Assembly (NCBI GenBank): GCA_044233795.1
Contig: JBIIJL010000089.1
Coordinates: 1 to 7,606 of the forward strand
DNA from: JBIIJL01 sp044233795
GTDB taxonomy: Bacteria > Pseudomonadota > Gammaproteobacteria > Legionellales > Legionellaceae
Direction: 5' to 3'
Length of the DNA: 7,606 bases
Shown: in pieces, positions 1-6,027 of the stretch
Layout: each line of letters starts with the position of its first letter
Numbering within the stretch: position 1 is the first letter of the stretch
Notes under the pieces: model-generated
What the model saw: the letters and a program-made list of their open reading frames with translations, nothing else
Told to the model about the DNA's origin: nothing
The model's database searches: none
Made by a program: the position numbers and the translations under genes

Positions 1-61
1 ATAACATGCAATTAAACCTTAGTGTTCATATGATTAGGTCGATTACCTCAACATTAAAATG

Positions 62-562
62 CTACCGCGGGGGATATTGGGGAGACGTTTGTTCTTTAGC
101 CTCAGGTACTGCCCTACCTGCTGAATCTGCAAACAGCGCATGAGAGCTTCTCCCTAGTTCTTCTGATAATACACAGGTGCCAGAAAAAACATCTCCTCCA
201 CTCCCTTGCTCTGCTGGATTAGCCTGGTGCTTAACGTATTCAAAAACAGCTCTTATGTCCTCGATTGCGACGTTTTGGGCATTTATACGCAATGCTTTTA
301 TCTCGTCAGAGAAATCGGTGGTTCGTGGAGGCCAAAACAGATAGTGACCAACATCGCTCAGCGGACCATCAAAAACAGGGGTTACAACGATTCCTTCAGA
401 TTGCATATTACGAAATAGGAAACTGAGCTCTAGGGCATTGCCAGCTAGATTGGGATAATTATAAGTTCTATATTCTGACCAGATTGGAACATATACATCC
501 CATATAACATTATTTAGTTTAGAAGAAACAGGGGTCGTATGTTTAAATTTTATTTCGTACAT
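62..562 (-). CDS. Hypothetical protein, 166 aa, unrecognised family
   Basis: I do not recognise this protein. The first ~115 residues look like a compact globular domain rich in aromatics (DVYVPIW, SFLFRNM, HYLFWPP), followed by a helix-like segment (AIEDIRAVFEYVKHQ). From about residue 116 to the end the composition changes: it is rich in Gly, Ser, Ala, Pro and Glu, looks disordered, and ends in SPQYPPR. There is no signal peptide or membrane helix, so it is probably cytosolic or exported without Sec. The ATG at 562 has only a weak GAGCG Shine-Dalgarno about 7 bases upstream, but a perfect TATAAT lies 33 bases upstream, which supports this start. No neighbour runs in the same direction, so it is probably monocistronic. 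A polar, Glu-containing tail is compatible with a Dot/Icm substrate but is weak evidence. The ORF is probably real; its function is unknown. Confidence 0.6.
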   Translation of the reverse strand: MYEIKFKHTTPVSSKLNNVIWDVYVPIWSEYRTYNYPNLAGNALELSFLFRNMQSEGIVVTPVFDGPLSDVGHYLFWPPRTTDFSDEIKALRINAQNVAIEDIRAVFEYVKHQANPAEQGSGGDVFSGTCVLSEELGRSSHALFADSAGRAVPEAKEQTSPQYPPR

Positions 563-594
563 ATCAATCGCTCATATTCATTGTTCAAACCCAC

Positions 595-622
595 ATTATA
601 CACTCAAACAAAACACATTAAA
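595..622 (-). promoter_or_regulatory. Putative promoter of the 166-aa gene
   Basis: On the minus strand a perfect TATAAT (600-595) sits about 33 bases before the ATG at 562. At the -35 position there is no good TTGACA; instead there is TTTAAT (622-617), which matches one half-site of the PmrA consensus YTTAAK. The second half-site is absent. The -10 is convincing; PmrA control of this gene is only a possibility. Confidence 0.4.
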
Positions 623-735
623 AGCAGACTGGACCTATTAAGAGCATGCGTTTCCTAATCTACGCTTCGAATTCATGACGTTATCAATTAGACTAAACCG
701 TAATGACAATTGCTACCCCAGTCTACTCACCTCTC

Positions 736-752
736 TTGACCGCCCTAGTCAA
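736..752. repeat. Short inverted repeat TTGAC-N7-GTCAA
   Basis: Five-base arms, TTGAC at 736-740 and GTCAA at 748-752, flank a 7-base spacer and end two bases before the ATG at 755. The spacing could suit a small operator, but arms this short often arise by chance and no promoter is evident beside it. Confidence 0.2.
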
Positions 753-754
753 TA

Positions 755-934
755 ATGACAATTATTTCAGAGTATTATAAAGTATGGACCAACAAACGCT
801 TTGCTGTGATGATGCTCGTTGATCCAGCCGTGTATATACAAGGTCTTTTGGTTGATGGGCCGGTTCCCGGTAATTTTCTAGCTAATGCTAAAACTTATCA
901 ATTAATTACAATACGTTCACCGCAAATCCTGTAA
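755..934 (+). CDS. Possible small protein, 59 aa, or gene remnant
   Basis: An ATG-initiated frame of 59 codons ends in TAA at 932. The product begins MTIISEYYKVWTNKRF and continues with a protein-like mix of hydrophobic and polar residues (AVMMLVDPAVYIQGLLVDGP, then NFLANAKTYQLITI). There is no recognisable Shine-Dalgarno before the ATG, no clear promoter and no family I recognise. It could be a genuine small gene, the leftover 3' end of a decayed gene, or chance. Codon choice looks ordinary for an AT-rich genome. The gene would point toward the permease but ends 88 bases before it. Confidence 0.25.
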   Translation: MTIISEYYKVWTNKRFAVMMLVDPAVYIQGLLVDGPVPGNFLANAKTYQLITIRSPQIL

Positions 935-1021
935 ATTACTCATTCAACCCCACCGGGGGATTGCATGTCGATAGCTCGAGGCGGTGCTGCTGCAAGGATC
1001 ATTCAACTGGGGTATAATTGT

Positions 1022-1927
1022 ATGAATAAAGATACAGAACTTTCAACGACTAAATTGTATCTCATTTTTGTGGTTGTCATATTAATTTGGGGCTTAGGCT
1101 GGCCCATCAATAAAATCGGGCTTCAATACATACCACCTTTTTGGTATGCAAGTGGGCGCCTTGTCTTCGGAACCCTTTCAATGTTCATCATAGGTCTTTA
1201 TCTTAGAAAACTAATTATACCCACCACGCAAGATCTTCCCCTGCTATTAACGTTAGGTATTTTTCAAAATGGCCTGTTCATTTTGTTTCTTAATTTGGCA
1301 CTTACTAATATTGAAAGTGGAACTGCGGCTATTTTAGTGTACACAACGCCCATTTGGGTTACTCCTATTGCAATTTTATACTTTAAGGAGCGAAACTCCA
1401 TTTTTAAGTGGTTAGGAATTTTGTTGGGTATTATAGGTATCCTCTGCATGTTAAATCCCAGTGCAATTGATTGGTCAAAGGATCAAACAAAAATTGGGGT
1501 TTTGTATTTACTACTTGCAGCATTTACTGTGTCCATTGGAATATTATGCGCGAAATATCTCAAGTGGTATCACACACCAATTGAGCTTGCGCCTTGGCAA
1601 TTGCTTATAGGAAGTATCATTATATTGATTGTAGCCGTCATTGTAGAGCCTTATCCTGTATTAGAATGGAACCTAACCTCTACATTGAGCCTTGGTTTTA
1701 CTAGCATATTCGCTACGGCTCTTGGATTTCTAGGTATTGCTTATGTAAGTAAAACACTACCTGCAACAGTGAGCTCTATTAGTTTATTAGCTGTACCTGT
1801 TTCTGGTGTTATATTTTCAGCTCTTATCCTTAATGAAGCGATTCAACCTTTCAAAATTTATGCCATGCTTTTCATTAGCGCGGGGGTCATCTCTATGATG
1901 ATTGGTGAAAAACCCCGTACAAAATGA
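1022..1927 (+). CDS. EamA/DMT-superfamily inner-membrane transporter
   Basis: A 301-residue protein of the drug/metabolite transporter superfamily, with two EamA domains. Ten hydrophobic segments lie at about residues 12-32, 40-60, 72-94, 99-119, 128-144, 157-178, 189-208, 219-240, 247-270 and 277-294. The family hallmark at the end of each half is visible: YFKERNSIFKWLGILLGIIG at 120-139, and LNEAI followed by a Gly-containing last helix in the second half. EamA proteins usually have about 300 residues and export or import small metabolites; the substrate cannot be read from sequence. I chose the ATG at 1022 because it gives the usual N-terminus just before helix 1, with a GGGG nine bases upstream. 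An in-frame ATG at 965 with GGGGGA four bases before it would add 19 residues (MSIARGGAAARII...), and I cannot exclude it. The gene stands alone and converges on the effector-like gene. Confidence 0.9.
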   Translation: MNKDTELSTTKLYLIFVVVILIWGLGWPINKIGLQYIPPFWYASGRLVFGTLSMFIIGLYLRKLIIPTTQDLPLLLTLGIFQNGLFILFLNLALTNIESGTAAILVYTTPIWVTPIAILYFKERNSIFKWLGILLGIIGILCMLNPSAIDWSKDQTKIGVLYLLLAAFTVSIGILCAKYLKWYHTPIELAPWQLLIGSIIILIVAVIVEPYPVLEWNLTSTLSLGFTSIFATALGFLGIAYVSKTLPATVSSISLLAVPVSGVIFSALILNEAIQPFKIYAMLFISAGVISMMIGEKPRTK

Positions 1928-1978
1928 AAAATATTATTTAGGGCGCGCGATGCTTCAGTATAGACCTATTGTTTTCGG

Positions 1979-2995
1979 TTACTGTGAATTTACTGAGAAA
2001 ACTTGACCCTCTTGAGAGCATGTAGCTTTCTGGAGTGTCTCAAGTTCTTGATGAAACGCCGCAAACATTTTTTCAGTCGCAGTTTGAAATGAAAACCAAT
2101 GATAGCATCTATGAGTTGCAATTAGTGGCTTGTTTTCTAATTCAAACGCAACAATTACTCTCAATATATCCAATATTGATGCTGAATAATTGCTCGTGAT
2201 ATTATTGTATAATGCTTTTAATTTGCTAAATTTATTGAAGGTCACGGGATTATCTTGTTGATTTAGAATTAACTTATCTAAACGTTTATATAACTCATTT
2301 ACAATCTTTAATTGATCAGCTGACATTGAAGCGAAGGAATTAGGAGGCGGTGGTAGAATATAAAAATATGGTGTTGTTTCCTCATCAATTTTAGCACTAC
2401 TAAAAACCGCTTTTAACGGTGGATTTAAAAAGAAATAGCTTGAAATACCCCGACCTAGATCATGTAGGTGGGTAGCTTTTTGTGTTAATTGAATTGCAGC
2501 GTGTCTGCAATTATTGCTTCGACCACCTATTTTTTGATAAAGCTTTACCACGGCTTCATCTTCTAGCGTTGATGTTGAGCTAATATTTTCAACTGATTGA
2601 TATTTTAAGTCGCAAATTGCTGGGTTGGTTAGATCTGGGCAATATGCACGAATTGGCGGTTCCTTCTGATCTTTGGTTTGTTTAAGTGAGAGCATTTTCA
2701 AATAACAGAGGAATTGAACATAATTCTCGTAACTAATTGAGTACGCTTTGTAACTAATAGGTTTTTTACTACTATTTACTTTAAATAAGATATTTTCAAC
2801 GCCTAACATAGCTGACGTATCCCATAGATAAAATCCCCACTGCGATGATTCTACACCAACTGATTTTCCAATAGCTGCTAATAGTGCTATTTTACTGCCA
2901 TTCTTAACACCTAATGTGATGTAGGAATGAGTTTTCTCAGTGCATAATGCTATAAAAAACTCACTGTCTTTAGAAATGCTAATCACTTTTTCCAT
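1979..2995 (-). CDS. Putative Dot/Icm effector, possible papain-like fold
   Basis: A 338-residue soluble protein with no signal peptide or membrane helix. Its style recalls Legionella type IV secretion substrates. The N-terminal ~100 residues contain THSYITLGVKNG (22-33), then LLAAIGK (38-44) and SYKAYSISYENYVQFL (81-96). The middle has GGRSNNCRHAAIQL (157-170), then SSYFFLNP (185-192) and FYILPPPP (211-218). The C-terminal part is helical, with LKALYNNI (259-266) and ATHRCYHWFSFQTATEKM (293-310). A His-on-strand followed much later by NCR at a helix start is the order of permuted NlpC/P60 or LRAT-like enzymes, making H23 and C163 candidate catalytic residues; this is inference. The C-terminus has Glu-rich QELETLQ about 20 residues from the end and hydrophobic V at -4, compatible with Dot/Icm export. 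I chose the ATG at 2995. A TTG at 3013, just after an in-frame stop, would add six residues. The gene is monocistronic behind a PmrA-type promoter and looks more AT-rich than recJ. Confidence 0.75.
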   Translation of the reverse strand: MEKVISISKDSEFFIALCTEKTHSYITLGVKNGSKIALLAAIGKSVGVESSQWGFYLWDTSAMLGVENILFKVNSSKKPISYKAYSISYENYVQFLCYLKMLSLKQTKDQKEPPIRAYCPDLTNPAICDLKYQSVENISSTSTLEDEAVVKLYQKIGGRSNNCRHAAIQLTQKATHLHDLGRGISSYFFLNPPLKAVFSSAKIDEETTPYFYILPPPPNSFASMSADQLKIVNELYKRLDKLILNQQDNPVTFNKFSKLKALYNNITSNYSASILDILRVIVAFELENKPLIATHRCYHWFSFQTATEKMFAAFHQELETLQKATCSQEGQVFSVNSQ

Positions 2996-3035
2996 GGTTG
3001 AATTGGCCCTCAACTATGTCTTCATCAATGGAAAT

Positions 3036-3068
3036 ATTGTAACTGCATATGCTTAACATAATATTAAA
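3036..3068 (-). promoter_or_regulatory. PmrA-box promoter of the effector-like gene
   Basis: Read on the minus strand: TTTAAT (3068-3063), five bases ATTAT, GTTAAG (3057-3052), ten bases, then the -10 TACAAT (3041-3036). The two hexamers fit the PmrA consensus YTTAAK-N5-YTTAAK with one mismatch (G for Y), and their TTAA cores are 11 bases apart, one helical turn. The first nine bases, TTTAATATT, also differ at only one position from the cTTAATatT element described upstream of PmrA-regulated icm and effector genes in Legionella and Coxiella. The box overlaps the expected -35 position, as for an activator replacing a poor -35. Transcription would start near 3029, about 34 bases before the ATG at 2995. 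Confidence 0.6.
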
Positions 3069-3260
3069 CAACAAAAAACTTATCGATATTGTATCAGGAC
3101 AGAGGATCAGTATTAACATTTTATTGTAACAAGCTTGTTGGTGCGGTAACCCCCCCAATTACCAACTGAGCATTTATTAAGTATAAAATTAAGGAAAGCA
3201 TATGCTGATCGGATTTTAGCAGAAGAGGGGCCTAAAGGTGTTAGCTATTTAGGGCTGTAA
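3068..3260 (+). pseudogene. Possible frameshifted 3' gene remnant
   Basis: Two plus-strand open segments abut. The first runs from 3068 through SILYQDRGS and NKLVGAVTP to a stop at 3167. The second opens just before the C run and reads QLPTEHLLSIKLRKAYADRI, then LAEEGPKGVSYLGL and TAA at 3258. They join into one 63-residue reading frame if the run of seven C at 3150-3156 had six, a typical slippage lesion. The second part looks like genuine coding sequence: charged helix, then Gly-Pro turn. No ATG start is visible, and the left end meets the effector promoter, so the 5' part would be lost. I do not recognise the family. The stop lies beside a hairpin that could have served this gene and recJ together. 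Coincidence remains possible in a sequence this short. Confidence 0.25.
3128..3166. repeat. Overlapping inverted repeats around a C7 run
   Basis: AACAAGCTTGTT at 3128-3139 is a perfect 12-base palindrome. It overlaps a longer hairpin with arms GTTGGT (3137-3142) and ACCAAC (3161-3166), and an inner GGTAA (3145-3149) / TTACC (3159-3163) pair enclosing the C run 3150-3156. The C run is the proposed frameshift point of the surrounding remnant. A regulatory role is not supported. Confidence 0.25.
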
Positions 3261-3286
3261 AAAAACCATTGATTGTCAATAGTTTT
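3259..3286 (-). terminator. Rho-independent terminator of the rpfE-like-recJ operon
   Basis: On the minus strand, AAAACTATTGA (3286-3276), loop CAA, then TCAATGGTTTT (3272-3262) form an 11-bp stem with one G-U pair, running into seven consecutive T (3265-3259). It lies about 70 bases after the recJ stop. The plus strand also gives a hairpin ending in TTTT, so it may work in both directions and could once have ended the remnant at 3068-3260. The stem is AU-rich, but the geometry and T-tract are classic. Confidence 0.7.
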
Positions 3287-3354
3287 CACTTCCTGAAATC
3301 CCACTTTTTGTCAGCTCCTCCAAAGGCCCCCTATCTATTGCATTTAATTCATTG

Positions 3355-5133
3355 TTAAGCCAAGGCCAAGGGTGCTGTTTGATATTCTTTAGAAGCTGTC
3401 ACATTTTCGAGAGAAATGACAACGAGTTGGAGGCGTTTTTGACCTCGATACTCATTGATATCAATTTTATACGCCACATGCGCAATACGAGCCCTGTGAT
3501 TAGGCCATAGTTTAGGGTCAATATTAAACGCTATTGCATCAAGAGCATCAATGCCTTTCTCATGGCGAAGGGTCAATTTAAGATGATGTTGACCGACCAC
3601 GCGCTGCTCAAGGATTTCAAATCGATTGTCAAAAACGGGCTCAGAAAATTGTTGGCCCCAGGGCCCTGCTTCTTGCAAAACATGAGCTATCTCGAGTGTG
3701 AGCTCCTCTGCACTCAATGGACCATCGCTTAGAAGCTCGCCTTCACACTGGGATAGTTCAAGATGTTGACTAACTTCACGGATCAATGCATTTTCAAAAG
3801 CTTTGAGGTTTTTTTTCTTAATCGACAAACCTGCAGCCATTGCATGCCCACCAAATTTATCGATAAGCCCCGAACAATCTTTATCAATAGATGCCAACAC
3901 ATCACGTATATTTAAACCGCTTACAGATCGTGCCGAACCCTTAAGTTCACTGTCATCAACCTCTGCGAAGGCAATCACCGGCCTGTGGTAGCGATCCTTA
4001 AGACGCCCTGCCAAAATACCAATGACTCCTTGGTGCCATGATTCATCGAATAAACAGAGTGCGATGGGCAATTGATGGGTACTTGCATCTTGACTTAAGT
4101 GGATGCTATCTAAATCGAGCATTGCTTGGTCTTTCATTTCAAGTTCAATACGCCGTCTTTCAATGTTCAATTCGTCAAGCTTGAAAGCAAGCATTTGAGC
4201 TTTCTCTAAGCTGTTTGACAATAAGCAATTGATTCCAAGTGACATATCATCAAGACGACCGGCAGCATTAAGCCTGGGCGCGACTGCAAACCCCAGGTCA
4301 TTTTCACGCAATTTATCACACGATCGCCCCGCAATTTCAATTAAGGCACGGATTCCTGGTCGACATAACCCTTGGCGAATACGCATCAATCCTTGATGAA
4401 CTAAAATACGATTGTTTTGGTCTAAGGGCACAACATCTGCAATGGTACCAAGACATACCAAGTCGAGAAATTGCGCCATATTTGGTACAGCTATCGCTGA
4501 CTCTTCAAACCAACCATTGTCTTGTAATTGACGCCTTAATGCTAGCATCATGTAAAAAATAACACCAACACCTGCGATGGCCTTACTTTCAAAGCTACAT
4601 CCTACTTGGTTGGGATTAATGATTGCATAAGCATTGGGGAGAATTTCCGCAGGCAAATGATGATCAGTTACAACAACATCAATCCCCTTTGCATTCGCAG
4701 TTTGAACACCCTCGATGCTAGCTATACCATTATCTACAGTAATAATCAGATGAGGGTGCCATTGTTCTGCCACGTTAACAATAGCAGGCGTTAGGCCATA
4801 ACCATAGGCAAATCGATTGGGTACCAAAAAATCAACTTCATGTGCACCAAAAGCTTTAAGTGCAGCAACGGCCAATGCGCTTGATGTAGCACCATCGGCA
4901 TCAAAGTCACCTATAATAAGGATTCGTTGCTTAAGACGTATGGCCTCCTCTAAACGCAGCGTAGCCTTCTCAATATCTTTGAGACCTTTGAAAGGAAGCA
5001 AGGCTTGTAGGCGTTTGTCTAATGCAGAATCGCTTATAATTCCACGAGCGGCAAAAATACGTTGTAAGATAGGAGATGTTACATTGTATGAAGGAAGTCT
5101 TGATGGTAATACACGTCTTTTGATGAACAACAT
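3355..5133 (-). CDS. recJ: Single-stranded-DNA-specific 5'-3' exonuclease RecJ
   Basis: RecJ degrades single-stranded DNA 5' to 3' in RecF-pathway recombination, mismatch repair and fork repair, using Mn/Mg. The 592 residues align along their whole length with E. coli RecJ (577 aa). DHH-phosphoesterase motifs are all present: GDFDADGATS (75-84), ITVDNG (131-136), VVVTDHHLP (153-161), LGTIADVVPLD (228-238) and PRLNAAGRLDD (286-296). The DHHA1 domain has ESWHQGVIGILAGRLKD (364-380), GSARS (399-403) and KFGGHAMAAGLS (426-437), and the C-terminal OB-like domain has AYKIDINEYRGQKRLQL (554-570). All metal-binding Asp and His motifs are intact. I chose the ATG at 5133, not the in-frame ATG at 5190 that would give 611 residues, because it overlaps the upstream stop (TGATG) and has AAGGAGG just upstream. 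The longer start would lie 57 bases inside the preceding gene and lacks family support. Confidence 0.95.
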   Translation of the reverse strand: MLFIKRRVLPSRLPSYNVTSPILQRIFAARGIISDSALDKRLQALLPFKGLKDIEKATLRLEEAIRLKQRILIIGDFDADGATSSALAVAALKAFGAHEVDFLVPNRFAYGYGLTPAIVNVAEQWHPHLIITVDNGIASIEGVQTANAKGIDVVVTDHHLPAEILPNAYAIINPNQVGCSFESKAIAGVGVIFYMMLALRRQLQDNGWFEESAIAVPNMAQFLDLVCLGTIADVVPLDQNNRILVHQGLMRIRQGLCRPGIRALIEIAGRSCDKLRENDLGFAVAPRLNAAGRLDDMSLGINCLLSNSLEKAQMLAFKLDELNIERRRIELEMKDQAMLDLDSIHLSQDASTHQLPIALCLFDESWHQGVIGILAGRLKDRYHRPVIAFAEVDDSELKGSARSVSGLNIRDVLASIDKDCSGLIDKFGGHAMAAGLSIKKKNLKAFENALIREVSQHLELSQCEGELLSDGPLSAEELTLEIAHVLQEAGPWGQQFSEPVFDNRFEILEQRVVGQHHLKLTLRHEKGIDALDAIAFNIDPKLWPNHRARIAHVAYKIDINEYRGQKRLQLVVISLENVTASKEYQTAPLALA

Positions 5134-5145
5134 CACCCTCCTTTT
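5131..5145 (-). promoter_or_regulatory. recJ ribosome binding site in the end of the rpfE-like gene
   Basis: The minus strand reads AAA GGA GGG TGA TG. The final codons of the upstream protein (Lys-Gly-Gly) are themselves a near-perfect Shine-Dalgarno, and stop TGA and start ATG share one A. Spacing to the ATG is tight (3-4 bases). The arrangement points to translational coupling and fixes the recJ start. Confidence 0.75.
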
Positions 5146-5966
5146 AAAAGCCTTGACCACCATCTTTTTGGTGTTGCTGTGTAAGCACAATCATTCCAAA
5201 ACCAGCGTGTTGAATATTTCTTAAGAGATTTTTCTAGAAATACTATGTCCACAAGCTCTAAATTGTCGAATAATAATATATTATCTTTTTGGCAAACGTA
5301 TTGATGATGATATTCAACGGCATTTTCAGACAATAAATTAGCGATAAATTTACTCTGAATACCTCCCCAAATTAGTGGGTGCTGTTGTTTCGGAAGAATA
5401 TCACCAGCTCCCCATACCCATAATCCATTAATCGGGAAAAAATTTGCGCGCTGGTTATTCAAAGAATGAGAGCTAAGATACATTTGTGCTTCAGTCAACC
5501 AACGTGCCCAGAATGAAGTCTTATCCAATTGTTGTAATTCAGTGAGCAAAGACTGGTGGACAAGAGAGTGGACAGGCCTGGATGTTATCGGAGGTAAAGA
5601 ATCGCATTTCATCAACCATGTCGTTTCATCATGAAAGTGAAGATCGATATTGTCTATAAGCAGAAAATCCGCCACCGCTTGAAACCAAAGCATAGCCTCT
5701 TCTTTAGAAATTCTTAAATCTTTGCCCTGGGCAATTATCATTGCATCATTATGTGACGCTTGCCAATGAATAGGTGACACTACCAGCCATGTTCCTTGTA
5801 GATGGTGTATTTTTTGCAAAATTTGGGCTATCGGTGGAAAACAATCGTTATAACATAAGCTTGTTAAACAATTATGTAGAAAGTAAGGATGCCCTGAAAT
5901 GATATTCAATCCCTGAGGATCACCATGAAACTCCCTATTGATAATAATATCTATGGATCTCTTCAC
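5133..5966 (-). CDS. RpfE/COG4255-like conserved protein of unknown function
   Basis: A 277-residue soluble protein that I place with the RpfE/COG4255 family, sometimes labelled as a cofactor-independent phosphoglycerate mutase-like or regulatory protein. Conserved-looking blocks are TWLVVSPIHWQASHNDA (59-75), PVHSLVHQSLLTELQQLD (131-148), FWARWLTEAQMYLSSHSLN (152-170) and INGLWVWGAGD (179-189). The C-terminus is Trp-rich and basic (RWFWNDC, PKRWWSRLLKGG). In Xanthomonas, rpfE lies beside recJ in the rpf cluster, which matches this neighbour. The biochemical role is not established, and I see no complete alkaline-phosphatase-type metal site. The start is GTG at 5966: an in-frame TAG lies a short way upstream, no ATG or TTG lies between, and the next in-frame Met is far inside. 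There is no obvious Shine-Dalgarno, so expression may be low. It forms an operon with recJ and is divergent from the Mth938 gene. Confidence 0.8.
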   Translation of the reverse strand: MKRSIDIIINREFHGDPQGLNIISGHPYFLHNCLTSLCYNDCFPPIAQILQKIHHLQGTWLVVSPIHWQASHNDAMIIAQGKDLRISKEEAMLWFQAVADFLLIDNIDLHFHDETTWLMKCDSLPPITSRPVHSLVHQSLLTELQQLDKTSFWARWLTEAQMYLSSHSLNNQRANFFPINGLWVWGAGDILPKQQHPLIWGGIQSKFIANLLSENAVEYHHQYVCQKDNILLFDNLELVDIVFLEKSLKKYSTRWFWNDCAYTATPKRWWSRLLKGG

Positions 5967-6027
5967 GATTGAACTGGCGTCTATGATAAACTAACGCGCA
6001 GTATAGATTATCGACGAGTCTAACACC
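5967..6027. promoter_or_regulatory. Divergent promoter region, boxes unclear
   Basis: Only 61 bases separate the GTG of the RpfE-like gene from the ATG of the Mth938 gene, so promoters for both directions must lie here or reach into the genes. Candidate -10 elements are TATGAT (5982-5987, +) and TATACT (6005-6000, -). Neither has a convincing -35 at normal spacing. No operator is evident beyond a weak TAGATT/AGTCTA pairing (6004-6009 and 6017-6022). Confidence 0.35.

Larger units (their letters stand above)
563..754. other. Intergenic stretch without a firm gene
   Basis: Together with 755-1021 this forms a gene-poor gap of about 460 bases between the 166-aa gene and the permease. It holds the leftward promoter at 595-622. 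The 11-base sequence taatgacaatt occurs twice in the same orientation, at 701-711 and 753-763. I see no tRNA, terminator or insertion-sequence end. Confidence 0.5.
3014..3354. other. Gap between recJ and the effector-like gene
   Basis: No intact gene lies in this 341-base stretch. It contains the effector promoter (3036-3068), the suspected remnant (3068-3260), the C7-centred inverted repeats and the recJ terminator (3259-3286). The 8-base palindrome GCATATGC occurs twice, at 3045-3052 and 3198-3205. From 3287 to 3354 I see only recJ trailer sequence. Confidence 0.5.

Noticed and set aside
206..418. 70-codon ORF on the plus strand
   Set aside because: It is antisense to the 166-aa gene, lacks a Shine-Dalgarno or promoter, and its product has no recognisable features.
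640..720. tRNA-like stretch on the minus strand (TTTAGTCTAATTGATAAC and a TTCGAA)
   Set aside because: The motifs are in the wrong order and spacing, and no acceptor or anticodon stem can be formed.
1013..1018. Perfect TATAAT just before the permease ATG
   Set aside because: It would start transcription at or after the ATG at 1022 and has no matching -35, so it is likely chance in AT-rich DNA.
1264..1449. 61-codon minus-strand ORF inside the permease gene
   Set aside because: It is a shadow of the well-supported EamA permease frame.
3803..4794. Two 62-codon plus-strand ORFs within recJ (3803-3991 and 4606-4794)
   Set aside because: Both are antisense to intact RecJ motifs and show no initiation signals.
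4817..5224. 135-codon plus-strand ORF antisense to recJ and the end of the RpfE-like gene
   Set aside because: Both minus-strand genes here are strongly supported by family motifs; this frame has low-complexity Ser/Lys/Arg/Leu composition typical of an antisense shadow.
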